Shown here piece by piece: positions 44,216 to 52,742 of a stretch of 64,000 nt of DNA (position 1 is its first letter; each line of letters starts with the position of its first letter). The notes under the pieces are model-generated. The model made no database searches and had not been told where the DNA came from. It saw only the letters and a program-made list of their open reading frames with translations. The translations under genes and the position numbers were made by a program. This stretch comes from Planctomycetota bacterium (GTDB lineage Bacteria; Planctomycetota; B15-G4; SIAN01), in assembly GCA_016795285.1 (NCBI GenBank), contig JAEUIC010000028.1, forward strand, positions 89,231-153,230, in the 5' to 3' direction.

Positions 44216-44336
44216 CCGCGTGCTGCGAGCGCGAGGCGCTGCGGCCGGCCGCCCCTTCCGTCGCCCGCTCGGCGCGGCGATCATCGCGCCACTCGCGCGG
44301 CTCGCCCGCGCCATCGCGTCCGACCGAGGAGCTCCC

Positions 44337-46298
44337 GTGATTCTCGCCACTCGCACCATCGGCCTCGTCGCCTGCAGCGCTGCCTGGCTGGCGCCCGCGC
44401 TCTCCGCGCAGGCGATCGACGGCACGCTCTTCCACGACCTCGATCGCGACGGCGTGCGCGATCCGGGCGAGCCGCTCCTCTCCGGCCGCGCGGTCACGCT
44501 CTTCGGCGCGGACGGCAGCTTCGACGTGACGGTCACGACCGGCGCCGACGGCCGCTTCTCGTTCGCCGCGGCGGCCGGCGCGCAGTACGTGCTCGACGTG
44601 GCGGCCGGCGCCGACTGGCGCTTCGCCTACCAGCCGCTCGCGGGCGACGCCGATCCGATCCCCGACTACCCGCAGGGGCGGCGCCGGCCGGCGCTGCTCG
44701 ACTCGCTCGCGAGCCACTTGCGCGCCTCGAGCGGCGCCGCGCCGCTCGTCCACGTGGCGCTCGGCGACTCGGTCGGCTACGGCTTCAACCTGTGCGACTC
44801 GCCCGGCGGCAAGAACGACTACGTCACGCCGCTCACCACGGTGAAGCTCGATCGCGCCGGCGCAGCGCTGCTGCGGAAGGAGGCGGTGCCGGGCTACACG
44901 ACCTTCGACCTGCTCACTCCCGGCCTGAACGGCGCGATCTTCGACGCGATCGCCGCGAACGTTCAGCTGGTCACGATCTCGATCGGCGGCAACGACTTCC
45001 TCGCCGACGACGGCGACCCGGTCGCCACCGCCGCGAACCTCGTGGCCGCGCGCAAGAACCTGCAGGAGCTCCTCTCCACGCTCGGGAGCGAGCTGCCCGA
45101 CGCCGACATCGTCTTGAACACCGTCTTCGACAACGAAGGCGGCAACGACGCCTTCCACAACCAGTGGGGGCCGATCTTCAACCAGGCGCTGCGCGACGTC
45201 GCGTGGGGGCAGCGTCGCCGCGTGGCGATCGCCGAGATCTGGCCCGACTACGAGCACCTCGATCCGTGGAGCGGGCAGGTGGTCGGCGAAGACGACCTGA
45301 TCTGCCAGTTCTTCGGCCTCGACGGCATCCATCCGAAGAAGCGCGGCTACGACCTCCACGAAGAGAAGGTGTGGCAGGGGATCGGCGGCGTCACCGGCGA
45401 CGCCAACGGCGAGACGCGCGACTTCGGCTTCGTGCAGCGCCTGCCGTCGCGCCTGCCGAGCAGCGCCCTCGACCTGACCGGCGGCACCCCGAACCCGAGC
45501 GATGCCTTCGCGCAGGACGACGTCGGCGCGCAGGTCCCGGCCGGCACGCAGGAGCTGCGGCTCGCCGGCTTCGACGCCACGCCGATCGGCCTCCTGCAGC
45601 AGGTGGTCGCCAAGGTGCGCTACCGGACGACCGGTCCGATCAGCGACGACACCTATCGGTTCGAGGCGTCGGTCGACGGCACCTTCGCGCCGCCCGGCTC
45701 CACAGCGACCGACTGGAACACCATCGTGCCGATCGTCGGCAGCGCGGGCGGCGCGATCCCGGTGCTGGCCGTGCCCGATCCGGCGGCGTGGCGCGAAGTG
45801 AGCGCGCTGGTGACGAAGGGCGCCCCGATCGACGGAGCGCCGTCGCTCACCTGGAGCGACCTCGCGACGCTCACCGTGCGCCTCGCCGGCAGCGCGACCG
45901 GCGCCGCCGACGGCGTCGCGATCGAGTGGGACGTCGCCGAACTCGAGCTCTGGGGCGTGCCGCCCTACACGCTGCTCGCCCACGGCGAGCCGATCCTCGA
46001 CACGACGATGGAGTTCGAGACGACCGGCACGCAGGGCTCCGACGCCTGGCTGTTCGGCTCGGAACTCACCGCGACCATCCCCTTCGCGCCGTTCGGCACC
46101 TTCACCATCGACCTCGGCCTGTCGCTGCTGCTCGACGTCGGGCCGATCGACGCGGCCGGCAGCCGCAAGGTCGCGCTCGACATCCCGGACGACGCGTCGC
46201 TGATCGGCCTCGACATCTACCTGCAGTCGCTGGTGGTCGACCGCTACAAGCCGAAGGCGGGCGCGATCACCAACCGCGTCGACCTGGTCTTGCGCTGA
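44337..46298 (+). CDS. Secreted SGNH/GDSL hydrolase with SdrD-B-like N-terminal domain
   Basis: 653 aa; GTG at 44337 with GAGGAG upstream and a signal peptide (TIGLVACSAAWLAPALSAQA). Residues about 25-105 are a Cna-B/SdrD-B-type domain (DGTLFHDLDRDGVRDPGEPLL). The SGNH hydrolase follows: block I Ser in VALGDSVGYGFN, block III ISIGGNDFLADD, block V FFGLDGIHPKKRGYD. A C-terminal ~270 residues form two beta-sandwich domains, the last resembling ends seen in other secreted proteins here (LDIPDDASLIGLDIYLQSLV). It probably deacylates or de-esterifies an extracellular glycan or lipid. The next gene begins 11 bases later, so it leads the UnbV operon. Confidence 0.87.
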   Translation: MILATRTIGLVACSAAWLAPALSAQAIDGTLFHDLDRDGVRDPGEPLLSGRAVTLFGADGSFDVTVTTGADGRFSFAAAAGAQYVLDVAAGADWRFAYQPLAGDADPIPDYPQGRRRPALLDSLASHLRASSGAAPLVHVALGDSVGYGFNLCDSPGGKNDYVTPLTTVKLDRAGAALLRKEAVPGYTTFDLLTPGLNGAIFDAIAANVQLVTISIGGNDFLADDGDPVATAANLVAARKNLQELLSTLGSELPDADIVLNTVFDNEGGNDAFHNQWGPIFNQALRDVAWGQRRRVAIAEIWPDYEHLDPWSGQVVGEDDLICQFFGLDGIHPKKRGYDLHEEKVWQGIGGVTGDANGETRDFGFVQRLPSRLPSSALDLTGGTPNPSDAFAQDDVGAQVPAGTQELRLAGFDATPIGLLQQVVAKVRYRTTGPISDDTYRFEASVDGTFAPPGSTATDWNTIVPIVGSAGGAIPVLAVPDPAAWREVSALVTKGAPIDGAPSLTWSDLATLTVRLAGSATGAADGVAIEWDVAELELWGVPPYTLLAHGEPILDTTMEFETTGTQGSDAWLFGSELTATIPFAPFGTFTIDLGLSLLLDVGPIDAAGSRKVALDIPDDASLIGLDIYLQSLVVDRYKPKAGAITNRVDLVLR

Positions 46299-46309
46299 GC
46301 GGGGGGCGC

Positions 46310-48538
46310 GTGCGCGGGCGCGACGCGACGGCGATCGGCACCGCGGGCGCGCTGCTCGCGGCGGTGACCTTCGCGGCGCAGGAGGGCGGCGACTGCTGCG
46401 GCCGCGCGCCGCGCCGGCGCGACCCGACGCTGCCGCCGCTCGTCGATCGCAAGTCGACGCTGCTGCGGGAGCTCGGCGCGAAGCTCGTCGAGAGCGACGC
46501 GCTCTTCTACGGCCGCGCGCCGCTCTCCGACCTCGCGGCGCGAGCGGCGGCGCTCCCCGCCGCGGCGCCGGTGGAGCAGCGCTTCGACCTCCTCTTCGCG
46601 CTGGCCGACGCGCGCCTCTGCGATGGCGACCTCGCCGGCGCGACGCGCGACTACGAGGCGTGCCTCGCGTTGGCGCAGGGGGCGGCGGCGCGCGAGGCGG
46701 AGGTGGCGGTGGCGCGCCAGCTCGCCATCGTGGCGCTGCGGCAGGCGGAGCGCGACAACTGCGTCGCGGCGCACGGCCCGGAGAGCTGCATCGTCCCGTT
46801 CGCCGATGGCGCGCTCCACCGCGACCGGCGCGGCAGCGAGGCGGCCATCGCGCGGCTCGCGCCGCTGCTCGCCGCCGATCCGGGCGACCTCCGTTCGCTC
46901 TGGCTGCTGAACGTCGCGCACATGACGCTCGGGACGTGGCCCGCCGGCGTCCCCGAAGCGGCGCGCCTGCCGGCCGACGCCTTCGCTTCCGAAGCCGAGT
47001 TCCCGCGCTTCCGCGATGCGGCGCAGGAGCTCGGCCTCGCCACCGTCGGGCTGGCGGGCGGCGCCGTGATGGACGACCTCGACGGCGACGGCCGCCTCGA
47101 CGTGGTGGTCACCTCGTCGGCGCCCGACGAATCGCTCGGCTGCTTCCTCCAGCAGGCGGACGGCACCTTCGTCGATCGCGCGGAGGCGCTCGGCCTCGCC
47201 GGGCAGCTCGGCGGGTTCCAGTGCTTCGCGCACGACTGGAACGGCGACGGGCGGCTCGACCTGCTGGTGCAGCGCGGCGCGTGGACCCACCGCCACGGCG
47301 AGCTGCCGAACTCGCTCCTGCTGCAGCAGGCGGACGGCACCTTCGTCGATCGCACGCGCGAGGCGGGCCTCGAGATCCGGGCGCCGAGCCTCGTCGCGGC
47401 GTCGGCCGACATCGACCTCGACGGCGACTTGGACCTCTTCCTCGGCTACGAGAGCCTCGGCAAGGGCTCCGCCGAGGACTACCCCTGCCGCCTGTTCAAG
47501 AACCGCGGCGACGCCACCTTCGAGGAGATCACCGAGCAGGCGGGCGTCCGCAACGACGCGCTCTGCAAGGGCGCGCTCTTCGGCGACTACGACGGCGATC
47601 GCGATCCCGACCTCTACGTCTCGAACCTCGGCGGCAAGAACCGCCTCTATCGCAACGAGGGCGACGGCACCTTCGTCGACGTCGCCGCGGCGCTCGGGGT
47701 CGAGGCGCCGATCAAGAGCTTCGCGTGCGCCTTCCTCGACGCGAACCAGGACGGCTGGCTCGACCTCTGGGTGAGCTGCTACGCGACGCCGGCGACGCGG
47801 CCGCTCGAACTCGCCGCGTGGTACCTGCGGCGCGAGCGCGGCGCCGACACGCAGCGGCTCTACCTGAACGACGGGCGCGGCGGCTTCCGCGATGCGACGC
47901 GCGCGTTCGGCCTCGAGCGGGTCGTCTTCCCGATGGGCGCCAACTTCGGCGACCTCGACCACGACGGCTACCCCGACCTCTACCTCGCCACCGGCGATCC
48001 CGAGTTCGCCTCGCTCTGGCCCAACGTGCTGCTGAAGAACGATCGCGGCCGGCGTTTCCAGGACGTCACCACGGCGAGCGGCACCGGTCACCTCCAGAAG
48101 GGGCACGGCGTCGCGATCGGCGATCTCGACGGCGACGGCGACGAGGACCTCTTCGTCGAGATCGGCGGCGTGCTGCGCGACGACGCCTTCCCGAGCGCGC
48201 TGTTCCGCAACCCGGGCAACGGCAAGCGCTGGCTCACCGTGCGGCCGCGCGGGAAGCAGAGCGACCGCTTCGCGATCGGCGCCCGCCTGTCGGTCACCCT
48301 CGCGGAGCCGGCGGGCGAGCGGACCGTCCACCACTGGGTCGGCGGCAACGCGAGCTTCGGCGGCAACAGCCTGCAGGCGGAGCTCGGACTCGGCGAGGCG
48401 ACGCGCATCGTCGCGCTCGAGATCCGCTGGCCGCGCACCGGCCTTACCCAGCGCTTCACCGAGGTGCCGCTCGACGCGATCGTCGAGCTCGAGGAGGGGG
48501 CGAGCGAGCTGCGCGTGGTGGCGCGACCGGGGCGATGA
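46310..48538 (+). CDS. CRTAC1-like FG-GAP/ASPIC-UnbV protein (second paralogue)
   Basis: 742 aa; GTG at 46310 with GGGGGG upstream. A hydrophobic N-terminus (IGTAGALLAAVTFAAQEGGDCC) is followed by a helical TPR-like segment containing ERDNCVAAHGPESCIVPF and LWLLNVAHMTLGTWPAGVPEAARL. FG-GAP blades have Ca-binding loops (DLDGDGRLDVVV, DWNGDGRLDLLV, DIDLDGDLDLFLG, DLDHDGYPDLYLA). An ASPIC/UnbV domain ends the protein (DRFAIGARLSVTL; VGGNASFGGNSLQAELGLG). The layout equals that of 28045-30300, including the N-terminal motif order. The next gene overlaps its stop (ATGA). Confidence 0.9.
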   Translation: MRGRDATAIGTAGALLAAVTFAAQEGGDCCGRAPRRRDPTLPPLVDRKSTLLRELGAKLVESDALFYGRAPLSDLAARAAALPAAAPVEQRFDLLFALADARLCDGDLAGATRDYEACLALAQGAAAREAEVAVARQLAIVALRQAERDNCVAAHGPESCIVPFADGALHRDRRGSEAAIARLAPLLAADPGDLRSLWLLNVAHMTLGTWPAGVPEAARLPADAFASEAEFPRFRDAAQELGLATVGLAGGAVMDDLDGDGRLDVVVTSSAPDESLGCFLQQADGTFVDRAEALGLAGQLGGFQCFAHDWNGDGRLDLLVQRGAWTHRHGELPNSLLLQQADGTFVDRTREAGLEIRAPSLVAASADIDLDGDLDLFLGYESLGKGSAEDYPCRLFKNRGDATFEEITEQAGVRNDALCKGALFGDYDGDRDPDLYVSNLGGKNRLYRNEGDGTFVDVAAALGVEAPIKSFACAFLDANQDGWLDLWVSCYATPATRPLELAAWYLRRERGADTQRLYLNDGRGGFRDATRAFGLERVVFPMGANFGDLDHDGYPDLYLATGDPEFASLWPNVLLKNDRGRRFQDVTTASGTGHLQKGHGVAIGDLDGDGDEDLFVEIGGVLRDDAFPSALFRNPGNGKRWLTVRPRGKQSDRFAIGARLSVTLAEPAGERTVHHWVGGNASFGGNSLQAELGLGEATRIVALEIRWPRTGLTQRFTEVPLDAIVELEEGASELRVVARPGR

Positions 48539-49776
48539 GCGCGGCAGCGCCAGCGCGACGGGCGGTGCGCGCTGCTCCGCGGCGCGCGGCGGCGCTGTTG
48601 GCGGCGGCGCTGTTCGGCTGCAGCCGCGGCGAGGAGGCGGCGCCGGCGGCGGGACGAACGCCGGCGCCGCTCCCCGACGAGACGAGCCTGCTCGACGCGC
48701 CGCTCGAACGGCCGCAGCGCGGCGACACGGCGAGCGCGCTGGTGCTCTACCGGCAGGCGCGCGCCGCGCTCGATCGCGACGAGCTCGACGGCGCGCAGTC
48801 GCTCTTCGAGGCGGCGCTGCAGGCCGATCCGGCGCTGAACCTCGCCCGCAACGACCTCGGCTTCCTGCTGCTCGAGCGCGCGGGGCGCGGCGCGTTCGGC
48901 GAGGCGCTGCGCCACTTCCGGCTGGCGCGCCTCGCCGCGGCCGACGATGCGCTCGCGGCGTGCGGCGAGGGGCTCGCGCGGCGCGAGCTCGGCGACCTCG
49001 AGCGCGCCCGGCCGCTGCTCGAGTTCGCGTTGCGCGACCTCGCAGTGAGCGCCGAGCCGGGGCGCGGCACGCTCGCGCGCGCGGCGCTCGCCTCGATCGC
49101 GGCGGCGCAGGGCGACGTCGAGGGCGCGCTCGCCGGTTACGCCGACGCGCTCGAGCGGGCGCCGCTGCCGCCTGGCACCGCGGCCCACTTCCGCCTCGCG
49201 CGCGCCGAGCTGTTGCAGGAGCGCGGCGCGCTCGAGGCGGCGGCCAGCGAAGTGGAGCAGGCGCTGCAGCTTGCGCCGGAGGAGCCGCGCGGCCACCTGC
49301 TGATGGCGCAACTCGCCGCGCGCCGCGGCGATGGCGAGCGCGCTGCCGTCGAGCGGCGCCGCCACGAGCTGCTGCGCGCGCTGCAGGACCACACGGCGCT
49401 GCGCTTCCGCCGCGACGCCGCGCGCACGCTCGAGCTGCGCCGCGCGCTGGTGGCGGAGTGGCCCGACCACCTCGGCGGAGTGGTGGCGCTGGCCGAGGAG
49501 CTGCTCGCGCAGCGCCAGCACGCGGATGCGCTGCAGGTCGTTGCGGCGGCGCGCGCGACGCGGGGCGCGCTGCCGCTGCTGATCGTGCTCGCGGCGCGCG
49601 CCCATGCGGGAGCGGGCGACCTCGCGGCCGCGCGCCAGGTGTTCGCCGCCCTCCCGCCGTGCGGTCCGGCCGAGCGGCTCGCGGCGGTGCGCCTCGTGCT
49701 GGCGCAGTGGCAGCGCGACCAGGGGAAGAGCGCTGCCGAGCTCGCGCGCGAACTGGCCGCGTGGAGCGAGCCGTGA
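48535..49776 (+). CDS. TPR-repeat lipoprotein
   Basis: 413 aa; the ATG overlaps the stop of the UnbV gene. A lipobox (LLAAALFGC) anchors it near residue 29. At least eight helical repeats follow (ALVLYRQARAALDRDELDGAQSLFEAALQADPALNLARNDLGFLLL; GDVEGALAGYADALERAPLPPG; ASEVEQALQLAPEEPRGHLLMAQLAARRGDGERA). The protein is a protein-protein interaction scaffold at the membrane surface. It is translationally coupled on both sides to ASPIC/UnbV genes, so it probably binds one of these products. Confidence 0.85.
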   Translation: MSAAAPARRAVRAAPRRAAALLAAALFGCSRGEEAAPAAGRTPAPLPDETSLLDAPLERPQRGDTASALVLYRQARAALDRDELDGAQSLFEAALQADPALNLARNDLGFLLLERAGRGAFGEALRHFRLARLAAADDALAACGEGLARRELGDLERARPLLEFALRDLAVSAEPGRGTLARAALASIAAAQGDVEGALAGYADALERAPLPPGTAAHFRLARAELLQERGALEAAASEVEQALQLAPEEPRGHLLMAQLAARRGDGERAAVERRRHELLRALQDHTALRFRRDAARTLELRRALVAEWPDHLGGVVALAEELLAQRQHADALQVVAAARATRGALPLLIVLAARAHAGAGDLAAARQVFAALPPCGPAERLAAVRLVLAQWQRDQGKSAAELARELAAWSEP

Positions 49777-51521
49777 GCCGCGTGCGACGCACCGCGGTGC
49801 GGCGCCTCCGCGCGCTGCCGTGCGCGGCGTGGCCTCTGGTGGCGCTGCTGCCGGGCAGCTGCGGCGACGCACCGCCCGGCGCGGCGTCTTCGGACGACCA
49901 TGCACCTCGTTCCCGCGAGCCGCTCTTCGTCGAGCACGCGGGCGCCGTCGACTTCACGCCGCAGTGGGGCGGCAGCGGCCGGAAGCACCTCACCGAGATC
50001 ACCGGCGGCGGCGTCGCGCTGTTCGATGCCGATGGCGACGGCGACTTGGACCTCTTCCTGCCGCAGGGCGCGGCGCTGCCGGGTTTCGTCGGCAGCGCCG
50101 ACTTCCGCGATCGCCTGTTCCGCAACGACGGCGACTGGCGCTTCACCGACGTCACCGACGCGAGCGGCGTCTCCGACGCGGGCCGCGGCATCGACGACTA
50201 CACCTACGCGGCGGCGTGCCCCGACTTCGATGGCGACGGCGACCAGGATCTCTACCTCTGCAACGTCGGGCGCAACCGGTTCCTGCGCAACGACGGCGGC
50301 CGCTTCGTCGACGCCACCGCGGAGTGGGGCGGCGACTCGTCCGGATGGTCGACCGCCGCCGCCTTCTTCGATCCCGACCGCGACGGCGACCTCGACCTCT
50401 ACGTGGTGAACTACGTCGACGAGGACTACGCCCATCCCGGCTGCGGCCCGCTCGAGCGCGGCCCCGAGTACCGCAGCTTCTGCCATCCCGACGAGTTCCC
50501 GCCGGCCGACGACGCGCTCTACCGCAACGAGGGCGGGCGGCTGGTCGACGTCACGCGGGCGGCGGGGATCGCCGGATCGGGCGGCGCCGGGCTCGGCGCG
50601 GTCCTCTCCGACTACGACGGCGACGGCGACGTCGATCTCTTCGTCGCCAACGACTCGACGCCGAACTTCCTCTGGCGCAACGAGGCGCGCGCGGCCGGCG
50701 AGCTCGCGCTCCGCGAGGTGGCGGGCGAGGCGTTCGTCGCGGTCGACCGCTCCGGCCTCTCGACCGCCGCGATGGGTTGCGACTTCGGCGACCTCGACGG
50801 CGACCTCGACTTCGACCTGCTGGTGACCAACCTCGACCTCGAGGAGAACACGCTCTACCGCAACCTCGGCGACGGCCTCTTCGAGGACCGCAGCAGCGCG
50901 AGCGGGCTCGGGCCGCCCTCGTTCCTCTGGGTCGGCTTCGGGGCGGAGTTCTTCGACGGCGACCTCGACGGCGACCTCGACCTGCTGGTCGCGAACGGCC
51001 ACGTCTGCGACAACATCCACCTGCTCGAGCCGACCCAGACCTTCCGCCAGCCGCCGCACTGGTACGTGAACGACTCGACCGGCCGCTTCACGCAGCGCGG
51101 CGCCGAGATCGGCGGCTACTTCGCCGGCCGCTACGTCGGCCGCGGCGTGGCGATCGGCGACCTCGACGACGATGGCGACGCGGATGCCGTGGTCGCCCAC
51201 TGGGAGCGCGGCCCGGCGCTGCTCGAGAATCGGACGCGGCGCGCGGGCGCGGGGCCGGCATGGCTCGGGATCGAGCTGGTCGGCAGCGGCGGGAACCGCT
51301 CGGCGCTCGGCGCGCACGTGACGATCGAGGCGGGCGGGTGGCGCCAGGTCGAGGAGGTGCGCGGCACCAGCAGCTACGGCGCCTTCCACGACCTGCGCCT
51401 CCTCTTCGCGCTGCGCGGCGCGGCGGCCGCCGAGCGGGTCACCGTCCGCTGGCCCGATGGCCGCAGCAGCGAGCACGGCCCGCTGGTCGCCGGTCGCTAC
51501 CATCGCCTCGCGATTCCCTGA
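49773..51521 (+). CDS. FG-GAP/ASPIC-UnbV lipoprotein
   Basis: 582 aa; GTG overlaps the stop of the TPR gene (GTGA). A lipobox-like signal (LVALLPGSC) is followed by FG-GAP blades from about residue 45 (LFDADGDGDLDLFLPQG, DFDGDGDQDLYLCN, DPDRDGDLDLYVVNY, DYDGDGDVDLFVAND, DLDGDLDFDLLVTN). A C-terminal ASPIC/UnbV domain (GNRSALGAHVTIEAGGWRQVEEV; GTSSYGAFHDLRLLF) closes it. It lacks the Cys-containing TPR-like N-terminus of the two CRTAC1-like paralogues, but the separate TPR lipoprotein upstream may play that part. Function unknown; surface-exposed. Confidence 0.88.
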   Translation: MSRVRRTAVRRLRALPCAAWPLVALLPGSCGDAPPGAASSDDHAPRSREPLFVEHAGAVDFTPQWGGSGRKHLTEITGGGVALFDADGDGDLDLFLPQGAALPGFVGSADFRDRLFRNDGDWRFTDVTDASGVSDAGRGIDDYTYAAACPDFDGDGDQDLYLCNVGRNRFLRNDGGRFVDATAEWGGDSSGWSTAAAFFDPDRDGDLDLYVVNYVDEDYAHPGCGPLERGPEYRSFCHPDEFPPADDALYRNEGGRLVDVTRAAGIAGSGGAGLGAVLSDYDGDGDVDLFVANDSTPNFLWRNEARAAGELALREVAGEAFVAVDRSGLSTAAMGCDFGDLDGDLDFDLLVTNLDLEENTLYRNLGDGLFEDRSSASGLGPPSFLWVGFGAEFFDGDLDGDLDLLVANGHVCDNIHLLEPTQTFRQPPHWYVNDSTGRFTQRGAEIGGYFAGRYVGRGVAIGDLDDDGDADAVVAHWERGPALLENRTRRAGAGPAWLGIELVGSGGNRSALGAHVTIEAGGWRQVEEVRGTSSYGAFHDLRLLFALRGAAAAERVTVRWPDGRSSEHGPLVAGRYHRLAIP

Positions 51522-51544
51522 CCGAGGATGCGAGGACGATCCCG

Positions 51545-51973
51545 ATGCCGATGTACGAAGAGGCGCACGTCGCCCCGTTGCGCGCCGAGCTGACCACGCT
51601 CGGCGTGCAGGAACTCCGCAATGGCGCGGAGGTCGACGCTGCCGTCGCGAAGCCCGGCACGACGCTGGTGATCGTCAACTCGGTGTGCGGCTGCGCCGGC
51701 GGGGCGGCGCGGCCGGGCGTCGCGCTCGCGCTGCGCCACGGCACGTTGCCCGATGCCGTCACCACCGTCTTCGCCGGCCAGGACGCCGAAGCGACCGCGC
51801 GCGCCCGCCACCATTTCGCGCCGCACCCGCCGAGCTCGCCGTCGATCGCGCTGCTGAAGGACGGCAAGGTGGCGGAGTTCATCGCGCGCCAGCAGATCGA
51901 GGGGCGCGGGCCGCAGGACGTGGCGCGGCTGCTGATCGGCGCCTTCGATCGCCACTGCAAGAAGGGCGGCTGA
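51545..51973 (+). CDS. BrxA/BrxB-family bacilliredoxin-like protein
   Basis: 142 aa, the family's normal length. The CGC active-site motif is in VIVNSVCGCAGGAARPG, with the thioredoxin-like partner strands TTVFAGQDAEATARARHHFAPHPPSSPS and IALLKDGKVAEFIARQQIEGR. Family members (YphP/YqiW) reduce or isomerise protein disulfides mixed with low-molecular thiols. I chose ATG 51545 (GAGG 9 bases upstream); a second ATG lies at 51551. There is no signal peptide, so it is cytoplasmic. It lies 23 bases after the UnbV lipoprotein gene and may be co-transcribed with it. Confidence 0.92.
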   Translation: MPMYEEAHVAPLRAELTTLGVQELRNGAEVDAAVAKPGTTLVIVNSVCGCAGGAARPGVALALRHGTLPDAVTTVFAGQDAEATARARHHFAPHPPSSPSIALLKDGKVAEFIARQQIEGRGPQDVARLLIGAFDRHCKKGG

Positions 51974-52041
51974 TCCAGGCCACGGGCGGTCGCGCGGCCG
52001 CTCTGCGGCGGCAGGCAGCGGAAAAAAGAGTCGCTCCCGTT

Positions 52042-52069
52042 CGCGCGACGCCGCGCTTCACGTCGCGCG
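52042..52069 (+). terminator. Candidate terminator after the bacilliredoxin gene
   Basis: A 9-bp perfect inverted repeat CGCGCGACG/CGTCGCGCG with a 10-base loop lies 68 bases after the stop. An A6 run (52022-52027) precedes it; no T tract follows. Confidence 0.4.
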
Positions 52070-52086
52070 CGCCGCTACCGATGCAT

Positions 52087-52135
52087 CCCCTTGCCCGCGA
52101 GCGCGGGCGCAACGCACCGCACTCGGGGCAAGGGG
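52087..52135 (+). promoter_or_regulatory. Hairpin sequestering the Shine-Dalgarno of the next gene
   Basis: CCCCTTGCCCGCGAG (52087-52101) can pair with CTCGGGGCAAGGGG (52122-52135) with one bulged base, a 14-bp stem. The AAGGGG inside the 3' arm (52130-52135) is the Shine-Dalgarno for ATG 52144, 8 bases away. When folded, the site would be blocked. This is the layout of a translational cis-regulator such as a thermosensor, riboswitch or protein-binding leader. Confidence 0.5.
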
Positions 52136-52143
52136 CTCATGCC

Positions 52144-52611
52144 ATGAACGGGAAGCTGATCCTTTCGGCCGTGACGACGCTCGGCCTGCTCGGACTCGGG
52201 GCCGCCGCGCGCGGCGACGACGAGGCGCCGAACTCGCCGCCGACCGTCTCGGCCACCACGACCACCGTGAACGGCAAGGCCGCCGTCTGCTTCGAGATCG
52301 TCGATCCCGACGGCGCCGCCGACCTGCTCGGCTACAGCTACGAGTACACGGTCGACGGCACGCTCATCTACAAGAACCCCCTGCAGATCACCCTCTGGGT
52401 GGTCGCGAAGAAGGGGCTCACCGCCAGCAACATCACCAACGGCAAGAAGCTGGTCTTCACCAAGCTGCCGGGCAACGCGACCAAGCTGAAGGTGACCGCC
52501 ACCGACAGCGAGTTCCACCAGGTCTCGGCGGAGATCGCGGTGCCGAGCGCGGTCGCGGCCGGCAACCCGCGCTTCGGTCCGCCGCCGCCGAAGCCCCCGA
52601 AGAAGAAGTGA
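52144..52611 (+). CDS. Small secreted beta-rich hypothetical protein
   Basis: 155 aa with a signal peptide (LILSAVTTLGLLGLGAAARG). The mature part is a single beta-sandwich-like domain (SPPTVSATTTTVNGKAAVCFEIVDPDG; LTASNITNGKKLVFTKLPGNATKLKVTATDSEFHQ) and a Pro/Lys tail (PPPPKPPKKK). It resembles a fibronectin/PKD-type fold, but I cannot name a family. One Cys is present. The protein is probably free in the periplasm or outside. Translation may be regulated by the upstream hairpin. Confidence 0.72.
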   Translation: MNGKLILSAVTTLGLLGLGAAARGDDEAPNSPPTVSATTTTVNGKAAVCFEIVDPDGAADLLGYSYEYTVDGTLIYKNPLQITLWVVAKKGLTASNITNGKKLVFTKLPGNATKLKVTATDSEFHQVSAEIAVPSAVAAGNPRFGPPPPKPPKKK

Positions 52612-52696
52612 CCGAGCGGCGCGCCCGTCGCGGCGCCACCGCGAGTGCCACCATCCGGCCGCGGCGAGGGCGATCGCGTCCTCGCCGCGCCGGCAT

Positions 52697-52702
52697 TACC
52701 AT
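52697..52702 (+). promoter_or_regulatory. -10-type box TACCAT of the TIM-barrel gene
   Basis: GCAT-TACCAT-GCGCCC lies 40 bases before ATG 52743; a GGAG Shine-Dalgarno (CGGAGATGCC) follows. Confidence 0.4.
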
Positions 52703-52742
52703 GCGCCCCCTTCGCCGCCCCTCGGGCCCGATCGGAGATGCC

